A DNA stretch of 64,000 nt, from the NCBI RefSeq assembly GCF_031450805.1, contig NZ_JARTVY010000001.1:682001-746000 (forward strand), in the 5' to 3' direction. Shown here piece by piece: positions 26,601 to 35,301 of this stretch. This stretch comes from Caballeronia sp031450805 (GTDB lineage Bacteria > Pseudomonadota > Gammaproteobacteria > Burkholderiales > Burkholderiaceae). The notes beneath the pieces were generated by a model. It was not told the origin of the DNA and searched no databases. It was given only the letters and a program-made list of their open reading frames with translations. Numbering within the stretch: position 1 is the stretch's first letter; each line of letters opens with the position of its first letter. The translations under genes were made by a program, and so were the position numbers.

Positions 26601-27547
26601 GCCGCATGAAGATCATCTTCTACGAACAGAACACCGACACCGGCGCCTGGCTGCGCGGTTTCGCCCGCGAGCTGCCCGGCGCGGATGTTCGCGTATGGGA
26701 ACCCGGCGATACCGCGCCCGCCGACTACGCGATCGTCTGGCGCGCGCCGCGCGCATTGTTCGCCAACCGGCCCGACCTGAAGGCCGTGTTCAACCTCGGC
26801 GCGGGCGTCGATGCGATTCTCGATGTCGAGCGCAAGGAGCCGGGCCTGCTGCCGCCCAACGCGATGCTCGTGCGCCTCGAAGACACCGGCATGGCGCAAC
26901 AGATGGCCGAGTACGCGACTTATGCGGTGCTGCGCTTCATGCGCCGCTTCGACGAGTACGAAGCGCTGCAGCGCGCAGGCCGCTGGGAAAAGCTGACGCA
27001 ACATGCGCGCAAGGACTTCACGGTCGGCGTGCTGGGCCTCGGCGTGCTCGGCGGCGAAGTGGCGCGGAGTCTCGTGAATCTTGGCGTGCCGGTGCGCGGT
27101 TATAGCCGCACGGCGAAGGAGATCGAAGGCGTCGCGGTGTACGCGGGCCCCGGTCGGTTCGACGCCTTTCTCGACGGCGCGCACGTCCTCATCAATCTGC
27201 TGCCGCATACGCCGGATACCGAAGGCATCCTGAATGCGCGCGCGTTCGGCAGGCTCGCGCGCGGCGCCTATCTGGTGAACGTCGCACGCGGCCCGCATCT
27301 CGTCGACGCCGACCTCATCGATGCACTCGACAGCGGCCAGCTCGCCGGCGCGTTGCTCGATGTCTTCCACACCGAGCCGTTGCCGCAGGAGCATCCGTTC
27401 TGGCGGCATCCGCGCATTGGCGTGACGCCGCATATATCGGCGGAGACCTTGCGCGAAGAAAGCATCGTGCAGATCGCCGCGAAGATCAAAGCGCTCGCGC
27501 GCGGCGAGACCATCAGCGGTGTGGTGGACGTCGAGCGCGGATACTGA
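26597..27547 (+). CDS. ghrA: Glyoxylate/hydroxypyruvate reductase A
   Basis: A 316-residue D-2-hydroxyacid dehydrogenase of the GhrA subfamily, which reduces glyoxylate and hydroxypyruvate with NADPH. The dinucleotide motif is VGVLGLGVLGGEVARSL (about residues 146-162). Substrate and catalytic residues follow in NLLPHTPDTEGIL, VNVARGPHLVD, LDVFHTEPLP and VTPHISAET, with the His of PHIS as acid/base. Start ATG 26597 overlaps the VOC stop; ATG 26606 is an alternative. Upstream open codons in the same frame are a shadow. Confidence 0.88.
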   Translation: MSRMKIIFYEQNTDTGAWLRGFARELPGADVRVWEPGDTAPADYAIVWRAPRALFANRPDLKAVFNLGAGVDAILDVERKEPGLLPPNAMLVRLEDTGMAQQMAEYATYAVLRFMRRFDEYEALQRAGRWEKLTQHARKDFTVGVLGLGVLGGEVARSLVNLGVPVRGYSRTAKEIEGVAVYAGPGRFDAFLDGAHVLINLLPHTPDTEGILNARAFGRLARGAYLVNVARGPHLVDADLIDALDSGQLAGALLDVFHTEPLPQEHPFWRHPRIGVTPHISAETLREESIVQIAAKIKALARGETISGVVDVERGY

Positions 27548-27577
27548 ACGCGACCAGCACATTCGAAGGAGACAAGC

Positions 27578-28498
27578 ATGATCCCATCCAGAGTCAAGAT
27601 CGTCGAAGTCGGGCCGCGCGATGGCCTGCAGAACGAAAAGACCTTCGTGCCCACGGAAACCAAGATCGAGCTCGTGAACCGGCTCGCGCGCGCGGGCATC
27701 GTCAATGTCGAGTCGACGTCGTTCGTCTCGCCGAAATGGGTGCCGCAAATGGCCGACGCCGCCGCGCTGCTCGCCGGCATCGAGCGCAGGGCGGGCACGA
27801 TCTACTCCGTGCTGACGCCGAACATGCGCGGCTTCGAAGGCGCGCTCGAAGCGAAGGCCGACGAAATCGTGATCTTCGGCGCGGCGAGCGAAGCGTTCTC
27901 GCAAAAGAACATCAACTGCAGCATCGCGGAGAGCATCGCGCGATTCGAGCCGGTCGCGAAAGCGGCGAAGGACGCGGGCATGCGCTTGCGCGCCAGCATT
28001 TCCTGCGCGCTCGGCTGCCCGTATCAGGGCGAAGTGAGCGTCGCATCCGTGGTCGATGTCGTCGAGCGCATGAAGGCGCTCGGCTGCGACGAAATCGATA
28101 TCGCCGATACCATCGGCGTCGCCACGCCCGGGCGCACGCGCGAAGTCGTCGCGGCGGCATCGAAGGTGTTTCCGCGCGAGCGCCTCTCGGGACATTTTCA
28201 CGATACGTACGGCCAGGCCATCGGCAATATCTATGCGGCGCTTCTCGAAGGCATCGAGATTTTTCATGCGTCGGTGGCGGGACTCGGCGGCTGTCCGTAT
28301 GCGAAAGGAGCGACCGGCAACGTCGCGACCGAGGACGTCGTGTATCTGATGAACGGACTCGGCATCGAGACCGGCGTAAATCTCGACGAACTCGTTGAAA
28401 TCGGCGACTTCATTTCCAGCGCGATCGGCAAGCCCAGCGCATCGCGCGCGGGCAAGGCGCTGCTCGCGAAGAAACGCGGCGAGCAAGCGTGCGCATGA
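27578..28498 (+). CDS. mvaB: Hydroxymethylglutaryl-CoA lyase
   Basis: A 306-residue HMG-CoA lyase, which splits HMG-CoA into acetyl-CoA and acetoacetate at the end of leucine breakdown. EVGPRDGLQNEK at residues 9-20 holds the catalytic arginine and metal aspartate. SGHFHDTYGQA supplies two metal histidines. GLGGCPYAKGATGNV contains the catalytic Cys239. The gene has AAGGAGA upstream. It follows the reductase by 30 bases and probably shares its transcript. No other liu genes flank it. Confidence 0.95.
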   Translation: MIPSRVKIVEVGPRDGLQNEKTFVPTETKIELVNRLARAGIVNVESTSFVSPKWVPQMADAAALLAGIERRAGTIYSVLTPNMRGFEGALEAKADEIVIFGAASEAFSQKNINCSIAESIARFEPVAKAAKDAGMRLRASISCALGCPYQGEVSVASVVDVVERMKALGCDEIDIADTIGVATPGRTREVVAAASKVFPRERLSGHFHDTYGQAIGNIYAALLEGIEIFHASVAGLGGCPYAKGATGNVATEDVVYLMNGLGIETGVNLDELVEIGDFISSAIGKPSASRAGKALLAKKRGEQACA

Positions 28499-28511
28499 AA
28501 GGACAACGACG

Positions 28512-29018
28512 ATGATCGAACCCACTGAACTCGACGCCCTCCCCGATTCCGCGCGCCGCGTCGCGCTGCTGCTCAGGGAGCGCGGCCATCCGCATCCGGT
28601 CGTGATGCTGCCGGAGACGGGCAAGACATCGGCGGAAGCGGCGGCCGGCCTCGGCTGCTCGATTGCGCAGATCGCCAAGTCGATTCTTTTCCGACGCCGC
28701 GCAGACGACGCGCCCGTGCTCGTGATCGCAAGCGGCGCGAATCGCGTCGATGAAGCGAAGGTCGCGGCTCGCGTGGGCGCACTGGCCCGCGCGGACGCCC
28801 GGTTCGTGCGCGAGAAGACCGGCTATGCGATAGGCGGCGTCTGCCCGATCGGTCATGCGGTCGAGCCCCTCACGCTGATCGACGAAGACCTCCTCGCGCT
28901 CGAAAGTCTATGGGCCGCGGCCGGGCATCCGCATGCGGTGTTCAACCTGTCGCCGCGCGAGCTTGTCGAGCTGACGCGCGCGCCGGTCATCGACGTCGCG
29001 TTGCGCGAGACAGCGTGA
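28512..29018 (+). CDS. YbaK/EbsC-type aminoacyl-tRNA deacylase
   Basis: A 168-residue YbaK/ProX-domain protein, which removes misacylated amino acids (often Cys or Ala) from tRNA in trans. The conserved lysine region is IAKSILFRRRADDAPVLVIASG, and the conserved glycine loop is YAIGGVCPIGH. A start at 28512 gives the family length; AAAGGA lies about 10 bases upstream. Its stop overlaps the next gene by one base. Which amino acid it edits cannot be read from sequence. Confidence 0.85.
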   Translation: MIEPTELDALPDSARRVALLLRERGHPHPVVMLPETGKTSAEAAAGLGCSIAQIAKSILFRRRADDAPVLVIASGANRVDEAKVAARVGALARADARFVREKTGYAIGGVCPIGHAVEPLTLIDEDLLALESLWAAAGHPHAVFNLSPRELVELTRAPVIDVALRETA

Positions 29019-29602
29019 TGAACGGCGTGTCGTCGCCTTGCGTCGACGTGTGCCGCATGAACGCGGAAACCGGCTTCTGCGATGGCTGCCTTCGGACCAT
29101 CGATGAAATCGCCGCATGGTCCGCATATGACGACGACGCGAGGCGCGCCGTGCTCGATCGCGTCGAAAGCCGCCGGCATGGCGCGCGCGTCGTGAGAATC
29201 GGCGAAGCGTTCGAAGGGACGCTTTCGCTGCCGCCCGATTCCATTCGCCAATTCGCGACGCTCGTCGATGACCGTAATCCGCTGCATCACGACGACGCCT
29301 ACGCGCGCGCGAGCCGCTTCGGCGCGCTGATCGCATCCGGCACGCAGCCGACCGCGCATCTGATGGCGATGATCGCCACGCATTTCTCGCAGTACGCGCA
29401 GCCGCTGGGGCTGGAATTCGGCATCAAGCTGACGCGGGCGGTGAAAGCGAACGACGTCATCACGATGCGCTGGCGGGTCGTCGAAGCGAAGTGGAAAGCG
29501 AGCTTGGGCGGCGATCTCGTGAAGCTCGAAGGCGGCGCGGTGAATCAGGCGGGCGAAACGGTGATGAAGGCGACGGCAACCATTGTCGTGATGCCATTAT
29601 GA
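29018..29602 (+). CDS. DUF1289 domain fused to a MaoC-like hot-dog domain
   Basis: A 194-residue two-domain protein. Residues 1-55 are a DUF1289 module with four cysteines (SPCVDVCRMN and FCDGCLRTIDEIAAW) that may bind a metal. Residues about 60-194 are a MaoC-type hot-dog domain with DDRNPLHHDDAYA, the hydratase motif with Asp and His, and GTQPTAHLMAMI. The second domain suggests an enoyl-CoA hydratase or (R)-specific dehydratase role on acyl-CoA. It overlaps YbaK by one base and the MBL gene by four, so the three genes are coupled. The frame is continuous across the domain boundary. Confidence 0.85.
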   Translation: MNGVSSPCVDVCRMNAETGFCDGCLRTIDEIAAWSAYDDDARRAVLDRVESRRHGARVVRIGEAFEGTLSLPPDSIRQFATLVDDRNPLHHDDAYARASRFGALIASGTQPTAHLMAMIATHFSQYAQPLGLEFGIKLTRAVKANDVITMRWRVVEAKWKASLGGDLVKLEGGAVNQAGETVMKATATIVVMPL

Positions 29603-30510
29603 AGACGCTCCCCGGCTCGATGACCGTCTTCGAGCGCGGCTGGCTCTCGTCGAACAACGTACTCTTCACGAGCGATGAAGGTACGGCGCTCGTCGATACG
29701 GGTTACGTGTCGCACGCGCCGCAAACGCTCGCGCTCGTGCAGCGGAAGCTCGGCGCGCGCCCGCTCGATCTCATCGTGAATACGCATCTGCATTCGGACC
29801 ATTGCGGCGGCAATGCGCTGCTCCAGGCGACCTACGGCTGCGAGACGCTGATTCCGTCGGGCGAAGCGGAAGCCGTTCGCAACTGGCGCCACGACGCGCT
29901 GACCTTCGACGCAACCGGCCAGCGCTGCGACCGCTTCGGTTTTACCGGCGTCATGGAAAACGGTGCGGCGCTCAGGCTCGGCGGCGCGTCGTGGTCGGTG
30001 CTCGGCGCGCCCGGCCACGATCCGCATTCGCTGATGCTTTATTGCGCCGACGCGCGCGTGCTCATCAGCGCCGATGCGTTGTGGGAAAACGGCTTCGGCG
30101 TGATCTTTCCGGAGCTCGAGGGCGAGAGCGGCTTCGCGGAAGAACGCGCGGTGCTCGAACTGATCGCGCGGCTCGATATCGACATCGTGATTCCCGGCCA
30201 CGGCGCGCCTTTCAGCGATGTCGCGCGTGCGCTCGATGTCGCATCGTCGCGGCTCGATTACTTGCAGGCCGATCCCGCGCGCAACGCGAAGAACGCGCTC
30301 AAGGTGCTGATGGTCTTCAAGCTAATGGAAGTGCGCGCGATGACCTTCGACGCGCTCGTCGCGATGACCACGCGCGCACGCGTCATGCGCGCCGCCGCCG
30401 ATGCGCTCGCCCCGCCGAACGAGCGGCGCGCGTTGATCGAAAAAGTCGTGGGGGAACTGGCGAAGGCGGGTGCGGTGACGGTCAGCGCCGGTGTCGTATC
30501 GGCCAAATGA
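29599..30510 (+). CDS. MBL-fold metallo-hydrolase
   Basis: A 303-residue metallo-beta-lactamase-fold enzyme. The metal site is THLHSDHCGGN (about residues 58-68), with GAPGHDPHS, LISADALWENG and IPGHGAPF supplying other ligands and the bridging aspartate. A helical C-terminal region of about 90 residues follows. It is coupled to the MaoC gene by an ATGA overlap and closes the operon that begins with the VOC gene or HMG-CoA lyase. A thioesterase or lactonase role in acyl-CoA catabolism is plausible but not proven. Confidence 0.85.
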   Translation: MKTLPGSMTVFERGWLSSNNVLFTSDEGTALVDTGYVSHAPQTLALVQRKLGARPLDLIVNTHLHSDHCGGNALLQATYGCETLIPSGEAEAVRNWRHDALTFDATGQRCDRFGFTGVMENGAALRLGGASWSVLGAPGHDPHSLMLYCADARVLISADALWENGFGVIFPELEGESGFAEERAVLELIARLDIDIVIPGHGAPFSDVARALDVASSRLDYLQADPARNAKNALKVLMVFKLMEVRAMTFDALVAMTTRARVMRAAADALAPPNERRALIEKVVGELAKAGAVTVSAGVVSAK

Positions 30511-30524
30511 CGTGAACGCGAAGC

Positions 30525-30562
30525 ACAAAAAAGAAAGCCGCTTGTCAGCTACGGCAAGCGGC
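30525..30562 (-). terminator. Rho-independent terminator, leftward
   Basis: GCCGCTTG (30537-30544) and CAAGCGGC (30555-30562) form a perfect 8-bp stem with a 10-base loop. On the leftward strand it is followed by a T-rich tail (30536-30525), so it would end the dehalogenase transcript, whose stop is 133 bases upstream. It may also block readthrough from the rightward operon. Confidence 0.8.
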
Positions 30563-30640
30563 GAACATAGACGTGATCAACGTCGGGAATCATCCTAACC
30601 CGGCGCTATCGGGCGTGCATCGGTGCTTTCCCTACAGAAG

Positions 30641-30657
30641 TTTAACGGTCCGTTAAA
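30641..30657. repeat. Perfect 17-base palindrome between convergent genes
   Basis: TTTAACGG (30641-30648), one centre base, then CCGTTAAA (30650-30657). The symmetry is typical of a dimeric regulator site, yet it lies downstream of both flanking genes. It may be a relic, the operator of an unrecognised transcript or a processing hairpin. Confidence 0.6.
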
Positions 30658-30694
30658 GACCGAATGACGCTCCGTCTTCTTTACCGATTTCACC

Positions 30695-31591
30695 TCATGA
30701 CGCCTCCGCTTTGAAGAACGCGAGCATCTCTTCGACGAGCATCGCGGGCTCCTCCTCGGGGATGTAATGACCGCACGGCAGGGCCCTGCCGCTCACATCG
30801 CGGGCGACGCGCCGCCATTCTTCGAGCGCGTCGAAACATCGCTCGATCACGCCTTGATTGCCCCACAGCGCGCGCAAGGGACACGCGATTCGCGCACCGC
30901 GTTCGATGTCCGCGCGATCGTGCGCGAGGTCGATGCCCGCCGACGCGCGGTAGTCCTCGCACATCGCGAAGACGGCGCCGGGCTGCGCGAGCGCATCGCG
31001 ATACGCCTGCAACGCATGCGGCGCAAACGGCGCGAGGCCGGCGTGACGATTGCCCATCACGCGATCGATGTACGCATCCGGATTGCCGCCGATCAGCAGT
31101 TCCGGCAGCGGCGACGGCTGGATCAGCAGGAACCAGTGGAAGTAGGCAGTGGCGAATTCGCGGTCCGTCGCTTCGTACATCGCGAGCGTCGGCGCGATGT
31201 CGAGCAGCATCAGCCGATCGACGGCGTCGGGGAAATCCATCGCCATGCGATGCGCGACCCGCGCGCCGCGATCGTGCGCGCAGACGAGGAACCGCTCGAA
31301 GCCGAAGTGCCGCATCACCGCGATCTGGTCGGCGGCCATCGCGCGCTTCGAATACGGCGTGTGATCTTCGTCGCTCGCCGGCTTCGACGATGCGCCATAC
31401 CCGCGCAGATCCGTCGCGATGACGGTGAAGTGGCGCGCCAGCACGTCGGCGCACTTGTGCCAGATCTCGTGCGTTTGCGGATGGCCGTGCAGCAGCAGAA
31501 GCGGCGGACCGTCGCCGCCCTTCGTCCCGGCGATGGCGACGCCGGCATCGCCAGCATGGATTCGAAACGGCTCGTAATCGGCGAAAGACAT
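30695..31591 (-). CDS. Haloacetate (fluoroacetate) dehalogenase-type hydrolase
   Basis: A 298-residue alpha/beta-hydrolase closely patterned on fluoroacetate dehalogenase. The nucleophile is Asp107 in AHDRGAR, with Arg108 and Arg111 placed to hold the substrate carboxylate. Asp131 (LLDIAPT) and His275 (CGHYIPEEE) complete the triad. The halide pocket residues are present as His152-Trp153 (YFHWFL) and Tyr214 (CEDYRAS). It should replace the halogen of a 2-haloacetate with hydroxyl, giving glycolate. ATG 31591 gives the family start; ATG 31621 is an alternative. It diverges from the flavoprotein at 31817 across an operator-bearing region. Confidence 0.87.
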   Translation of the reverse strand: MSFADYEPFRIHAGDAGVAIAGTKGGDGPPLLLLHGHPQTHEIWHKCADVLARHFTVIATDLRGYGASSKPASDEDHTPYSKRAMAADQIAVMRHFGFERFLVCAHDRGARVAHRMAMDFPDAVDRLMLLDIAPTLAMYEATDREFATAYFHWFLLIQPSPLPELLIGGNPDAYIDRVMGNRHAGLAPFAPHALQAYRDALAQPGAVFAMCEDYRASAGIDLAHDRADIERGARIACPLRALWGNQGVIERCFDALEEWRRVARDVSGRALPCGHYIPEEEPAMLVEEMLAFFKAEAS

Positions 31592-31723
31592 GATGTGTTC
31601 TTGTTGTTGCGCTGGGCTCATTGTAGGCGTGGCGTTCCGACTGCTTCTCTTCGATGGCGGCATTCGCCCCGAAACCGAAGAAGTCCTCGGGATTTGCCGG
31701 ATCGCACCGAGACGCGCCATGCC

Positions 31724-31742
31724 TATAATCGAACGATCGTTC
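31724..31742 (+). promoter_or_regulatory. TATAAT -10 box followed by a palindromic operator
   Basis: A consensus -10 hexamer TATAAT (31724-31729) is followed one base later by the perfect 12-base palindrome GAACGATCGTTC (31731-31742). The palindrome would overlap the transcription start, the typical layout of a TetR-type repressor site. A good -35 box is not obvious at 17 bases. The promoter points toward the flavoprotein at 31817. No TetR gene is nearby. Confidence 0.6.
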
Positions 31743-31816
31743 TGAAGCGGCGGTCCGGTGCATGCTTATAGACGCCGCTTCGGGGGCCGCAAGAACATAT
31801 GTCTGGAGACTCGCGC

Positions 31817-32779
31817 ATGGCACTCCCCGCCGTCCTGCAGAACCTCGCGTTGCCGGTCATCGGCTCGCCGATGTTCATCGTCAGTTATCCCGATCTCGTG
31901 CTCGCGCAATGCAAGGCGGGCATCGTCGGATCGTTTCCCGCGTTGAACGCGCGGCCCGCCGAGTTGCTCGACGAATGGCTCACGCAAATTCAGGCGTCGC
32001 TCGCGGCGCATCGGGCGGCGAATCCCGATGCGGTCATCGGGCCGATCGCGGTGAACCAGATCGTGCATCAGTCAAACGCGCGGCTCGAACACGACGTGCG
32101 CGTGTGCGTCAAGCATAAGGTGCCGATCTTCATCACGAGCCTGCGCGCGCCGGTCAGGGAGATGATCGACGCGGTGCATTCGTACGGCGGGATCGTGCTG
32201 CACGATGTCATCAATCTGCGTCACGCGCAAAAGGCGCTGGAAGCCGGCGTCGATGGACTGATTCTCGTCGCGGCGGGCGCGGGCGGACACGCGGGCACCA
32301 CGTCGCCGTTCGCGCTCGTCGGCGAAGTGCGGCGCATCTTCGACGGGCCGATCGTGCTTTCGGGGTCCATCGCGAATGGCGGATCGATTCTCGCCGCTCA
32401 GGCGATGGGCGCGGACCTGGCCTACATGGGCACGCGCTTCATCGCGACACGCGAGGCGCACGCGCTCGAAAGCTACAAACAGGCGATCGTCGATGCCAAC
32501 GCGGCCGATATCGTCTATACGAACCTGTTCACGGGCGTGCACGGCAATTACATCCGCCAGAGCATCGTGAACGCGGGGCTGGACCCGGAGGCACTGCCCG
32601 CATCCGATAAAACCGCGATGAATTTCGGCGACGGTTCCAGCAAGGCAAAAGCGTGGAAGGACATCTGGGGTGCGGGCCAGGGCGTCGGCCTGATGAACGA
32701 CGTGCCGAGCGTCGCCGAACTGGTCGCGCGGCTGAGGCGCGAATACGACGACACCAAGGCGCGGCTTGCCATTCGGTGA
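31817..32779 (+). CDS. Nitronate monooxygenase-type NAD(P)H-dependent flavin oxidoreductase
   Basis: A 320-residue TIM-barrel FMN protein of the 2-nitropropane dioxygenase family. VIGSPMFIVSYPDLV opens the barrel. GLILVAAGAGGHAG and VLSGSIANGGSILAAQAMGADLAYMGTRFIAT form the FMN phosphate site. Members oxidise nitronates or act as quinone or enoyl reductases; the precise substrate is open. GGAGA 8 bases before ATG 31817 supports this start over 31799. It is preceded by the TATAAT/palindrome element and ends before a bidirectional terminator. Confidence 0.87.
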   Translation: MALPAVLQNLALPVIGSPMFIVSYPDLVLAQCKAGIVGSFPALNARPAELLDEWLTQIQASLAAHRAANPDAVIGPIAVNQIVHQSNARLEHDVRVCVKHKVPIFITSLRAPVREMIDAVHSYGGIVLHDVINLRHAQKALEAGVDGLILVAAGAGGHAGTTSPFALVGEVRRIFDGPIVLSGSIANGGSILAAQAMGADLAYMGTRFIATREAHALESYKQAIVDANAADIVYTNLFTGVHGNYIRQSIVNAGLDPEALPASDKTAMNFGDGSSKAKAWKDIWGAGQGVGLMNDVPSVAELVARLRREYDDTKARLAIR

Positions 32780-32805
32780 CGCGTCCTTCGTCGTCCGCAT
32801 GAAAG

Positions 32806-32834
32806 AAAACACCGCGTACTCGACGCGGTGTTTT
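32806..32834. terminator. Bidirectional rho-independent terminator
   Basis: AAAACACCGCG (32806-32816) pairs fully with CGCGGTGTTTT (32824-32834) around a 7-base loop. An A/T tract on both sides lets it stop transcription from the flavoprotein on the left and the porin on the right. Confidence 0.88.
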
Positions 32835-32853
32835 CGTTTGGAGCCTGCGTGAG

Positions 32854-33960
32854 TTAGAACTTCGCGCGGACGCCGACGCCGAAGGTATCGCCCGTCGAGA
32901 TGCCCGAGTACTTGTCGTTGAGGTAGGCCGCGTAGACGTCGGTGCGCTTCGAGAGCGGATAGTCGTAACCGACAGCCCAGCTCTTGTGCGTCTGGTCGAA
33001 GCCGCCGTTGCTGCGCGAGTACGCGTAGGACGCCATCACCGTGCCCGGCCCGACCGGCACCGTCACGCCGCCCTGCCCCGTGTTGACGTGGAACGAAGTC
33101 GGCTCGATGTCGTTCTTCGTGTACATGTACTGCGCGAAGAACTTGACGTACTTCATGTCGTACGACGCGCCCAGTTGCGCGACGCTCTGGCTCTTGAAGC
33201 CCGGCGTCACGAACGCGTTCGATGTGGGCAGGTCGCCCGGCGTCGCGTTGAAGTTGACGTACTGGTACACGCCGGTCGCCGCGAACGGGCCGTGGAAGTA
33301 CAGGAACTGCGCGCTCCACTTCTTCGAGCGGCCATCGCCCGCGTTATTGCCGAACGCGTACATCGCGCTGCCCGACAGGCCGTTGAAGTCCGGCGTCGTG
33401 TACTGGACCGCGTTGTTCCAGCCGGAATCGCCCGTCACGCCCTGATCGGTCCTGTACGTCGGGAACGTGCCCTGGCCGAGGAACACGTGGGAGACCATCG
33501 GCGAGAATACGTACGAGTCGACGAACGGGTTGAAGAGAATCGTCGAGACGAAGAGTTGCGTGGTCAGACGGCCAGCGGTGAACGTGCCGATGGGACCTTG
33601 AATGCCGACATACGAGTTACGGGCGAAGAACGTGTCGCCGTCGAAGCGGCCGTAACGGCCGTTCTGCGCGCGAAAGAAGCTCTCGAGGGTGAAGATCGCC
33701 TTGTAGCCGCCGCCCAGGTCTTCTGCGCCCTTCATGCCCCAGTACGACGTCGACATGCCGCCGCCGCTCACGTTCCAGGCGCGTTCGTTGCCCGGAAACT
33801 TCGTTGCGCCGACCCATTCGTCGACCTGACCATAGAGCGAAACGCTCGACTGCGCATGAGCGGCGCCTGCCGCGAGAAAGCCGATCATCGCTGCGACGAC
33901 GGTCGCCTTGACCGTTGCTTTTGCCGCTTTCTGCGTCGCACGGTTGACGGTTGGCTTCAT
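32854..33960 (-). CDS. Gram-negative outer-membrane porin
   Basis: A 368-residue 16-strand porin of the beta-proteobacterial type. The signal peptide (about residues 1-36) ends in GAAHA, then QSSVSLYGQVDEWVG begins the first strand. It contains LGGGYKAIFTLESFF and repeated strand patterns, and ends with terminal Phe (GVRAKF), the BAM recognition signal. It forms trimeric diffusion channels. AGGAGAG precedes ATG 33960; an in-frame ATG at 33981 is less likely. The gene is monocistronic, with its own terminator at 32806. Confidence 0.93.
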   Translation of the reverse strand: MKPTVNRATQKAAKATVKATVVAAMIGFLAAGAAHAQSSVSLYGQVDEWVGATKFPGNERAWNVSGGGMSTSYWGMKGAEDLGGGYKAIFTLESFFRAQNGRYGRFDGDTFFARNSYVGIQGPIGTFTAGRLTTQLFVSTILFNPFVDSYVFSPMVSHVFLGQGTFPTYRTDQGVTGDSGWNNAVQYTTPDFNGLSGSAMYAFGNNAGDGRSKKWSAQFLYFHGPFAATGVYQYVNFNATPGDLPTSNAFVTPGFKSQSVAQLGASYDMKYVKFFAQYMYTKNDIEPTSFHVNTGQGGVTVPVGPGTVMASYAYSRSNGGFDQTHKSWAVGYDYPLSKRTDVYAAYLNDKYSGISTGDTFGVGVRAKF

Positions 33961-34442
33961 GGACTCTCCTGTCTTTGTCAAAAATTAAAAGCGTAGCGGG
34001 CGAGGGACGTTAATCGCCATCGTCTGACCGGCGTGATGGGCTTCTGGCCGAGGGCGTCGCGTGGGGAGCGGCACCATCTTTACGGACCATTTATCCGGTC
34101 AAAAATATTTCTGGTTATCGCGGGTATAGCGGTTTCAGTACTCCCTCGCGCAATCGTCGGTGACGTCGCGGCTTCGCACTCCGATTCGCGCGATGCAACG
34201 ACGTGTTTTGCCGCACCGGAGCATTGAACCGGCGGGCCTGAGGACGCGATGAAAGGAGTTTGGAAACTACTGGATACACGCAATCAGCCGAAGGCCGCAT
34301 TGTCCTTGCGCGCAAAAAGGAGGGGAATGTCTGGCAGGAAATGTGACGCGTCACTGTGGCGTGATTACGTCACCGTGACGCGCGCGCTGGACGCGGCTTT
34401 TATTTTTAGATAACTGCTTGCCGCCAATTATTGCCGCTGCTT
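33961..34442. other. Porin upstream region, no gene seen
   Basis: This 482-base stretch is AT-rich near 34080-34150. On the leftward strand TTGACC lies in that part and may be the porin -35 box, inside a small GACC/GGTC inverted repeat. The short frames lack family resemblance. No RNA gene was recognised. Confidence 0.45.
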
Positions 34443-34811
34443 TCAGTTCCGAAAGTTGGCATTGGCCGGCGCGCGGCCATCGTCGGACGGGCGGCCCTGC
34501 GAACGCGGGATGCTCCGCTCCTGGTTGTAGCGCGTGATGTCGGCGCGGATGGAGCCTGCGCCACGGAACGGCGCGGCCTGCTCGACTTGCGGAACCGGGC
34601 GCACTTCGGCGCTGACCGGCGTGAGCCCGTCTTTCGCGGCCACCGGGGTGTAGTGAAGCGACTGACGGCTGGCCGGCGAATCGGCATATACGGCGGGCGA
34701 TACCCACTCGACGCGCGGACCCGCGAGCGCAAACGATCCCGCGACCGCCAGCGCAGCGAGCGCGGAAGATGCCAGAAGCCGAGTGGTTTTGCGAATGCCA
34801 GTGAGCGCCAT
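34443..34811 (-). CDS. Small exported protein of unknown function
   Basis: A 122-residue protein. The N-terminus (about residues 5-30, LLASSALAALAVAGSFALAG) is a signal peptide or anchor. The mature part is hydrophilic and proline-rich (VSAEVRPVPQVEQAAPF, SIPRSQGRPSDDGRAP) with no recognised domain. The charged, unstructured tail resembles small envelope proteins common in Burkholderia. ATG 34811 is chosen because it opens the signal segment. It stands alone between the porin and symporter genes. Confidence 0.6.
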   Translation of the reverse strand: MALTGIRKTTRLLASSALAALAVAGSFALAGPRVEWVSPAVYADSPASRQSLHYTPVAAKDGLTPVSAEVRPVPQVEQAAPFRGAGSIRADITRYNQERSIPRSQGRPSDDGRAPANANFRN

Positions 34812-35301
34812 GTCGAAACTGCCTGCATCCAACACGAGTCTTCGACCGCGCATCGAACGTGAACACGATTCGATGACGCGCGACACCGGCCGCCGTTGGA
34901 GCACGCAAGACACGGCATCGACCGATGCACCGTCTCGCCGACCGGAGTATCCACAATTTATTTCGGCGGGCCGCAGCCGTCGAGCCAAAAAGTGTTAGGC
35001 CGCCTCAATGGTTGTAACACCATGTTACGTCAGAGTTTTTTCGCTTCGCGGTCCTGAACGCGCTTGACTTTCCTAGGACGAAACGTCGTACCGGCGGCGG
35101 CATTCCTGCACGGTCTGAATGTTGCTCCACACCGCTTGGCTCCGCGACATGCCGAGATTCATGCCGAAACGGAATCAATCGAGCGAAGAAATGAATTTGC
35201 CAATTCAATCGAGTGCGAGCCAAAATCATGGTTTTCCCTGACGCGACGCAGGTTCTGGCTGCATGTGCCGCCCGGCGATCGCCCGAGTGCGAGAATTTCT
35301 G
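34812..35301. other. Divergent intergenic region with a small dyad
   Basis: These 490 bases hold no convincing gene. GTAACA (35014-35019) and TGTTAC (35023-35028) form a perfect 6-3-6 inverted repeat, a possible regulator site. The promoters of the leftward exported protein and the rightward transporter must lie here. Confidence 0.45.
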
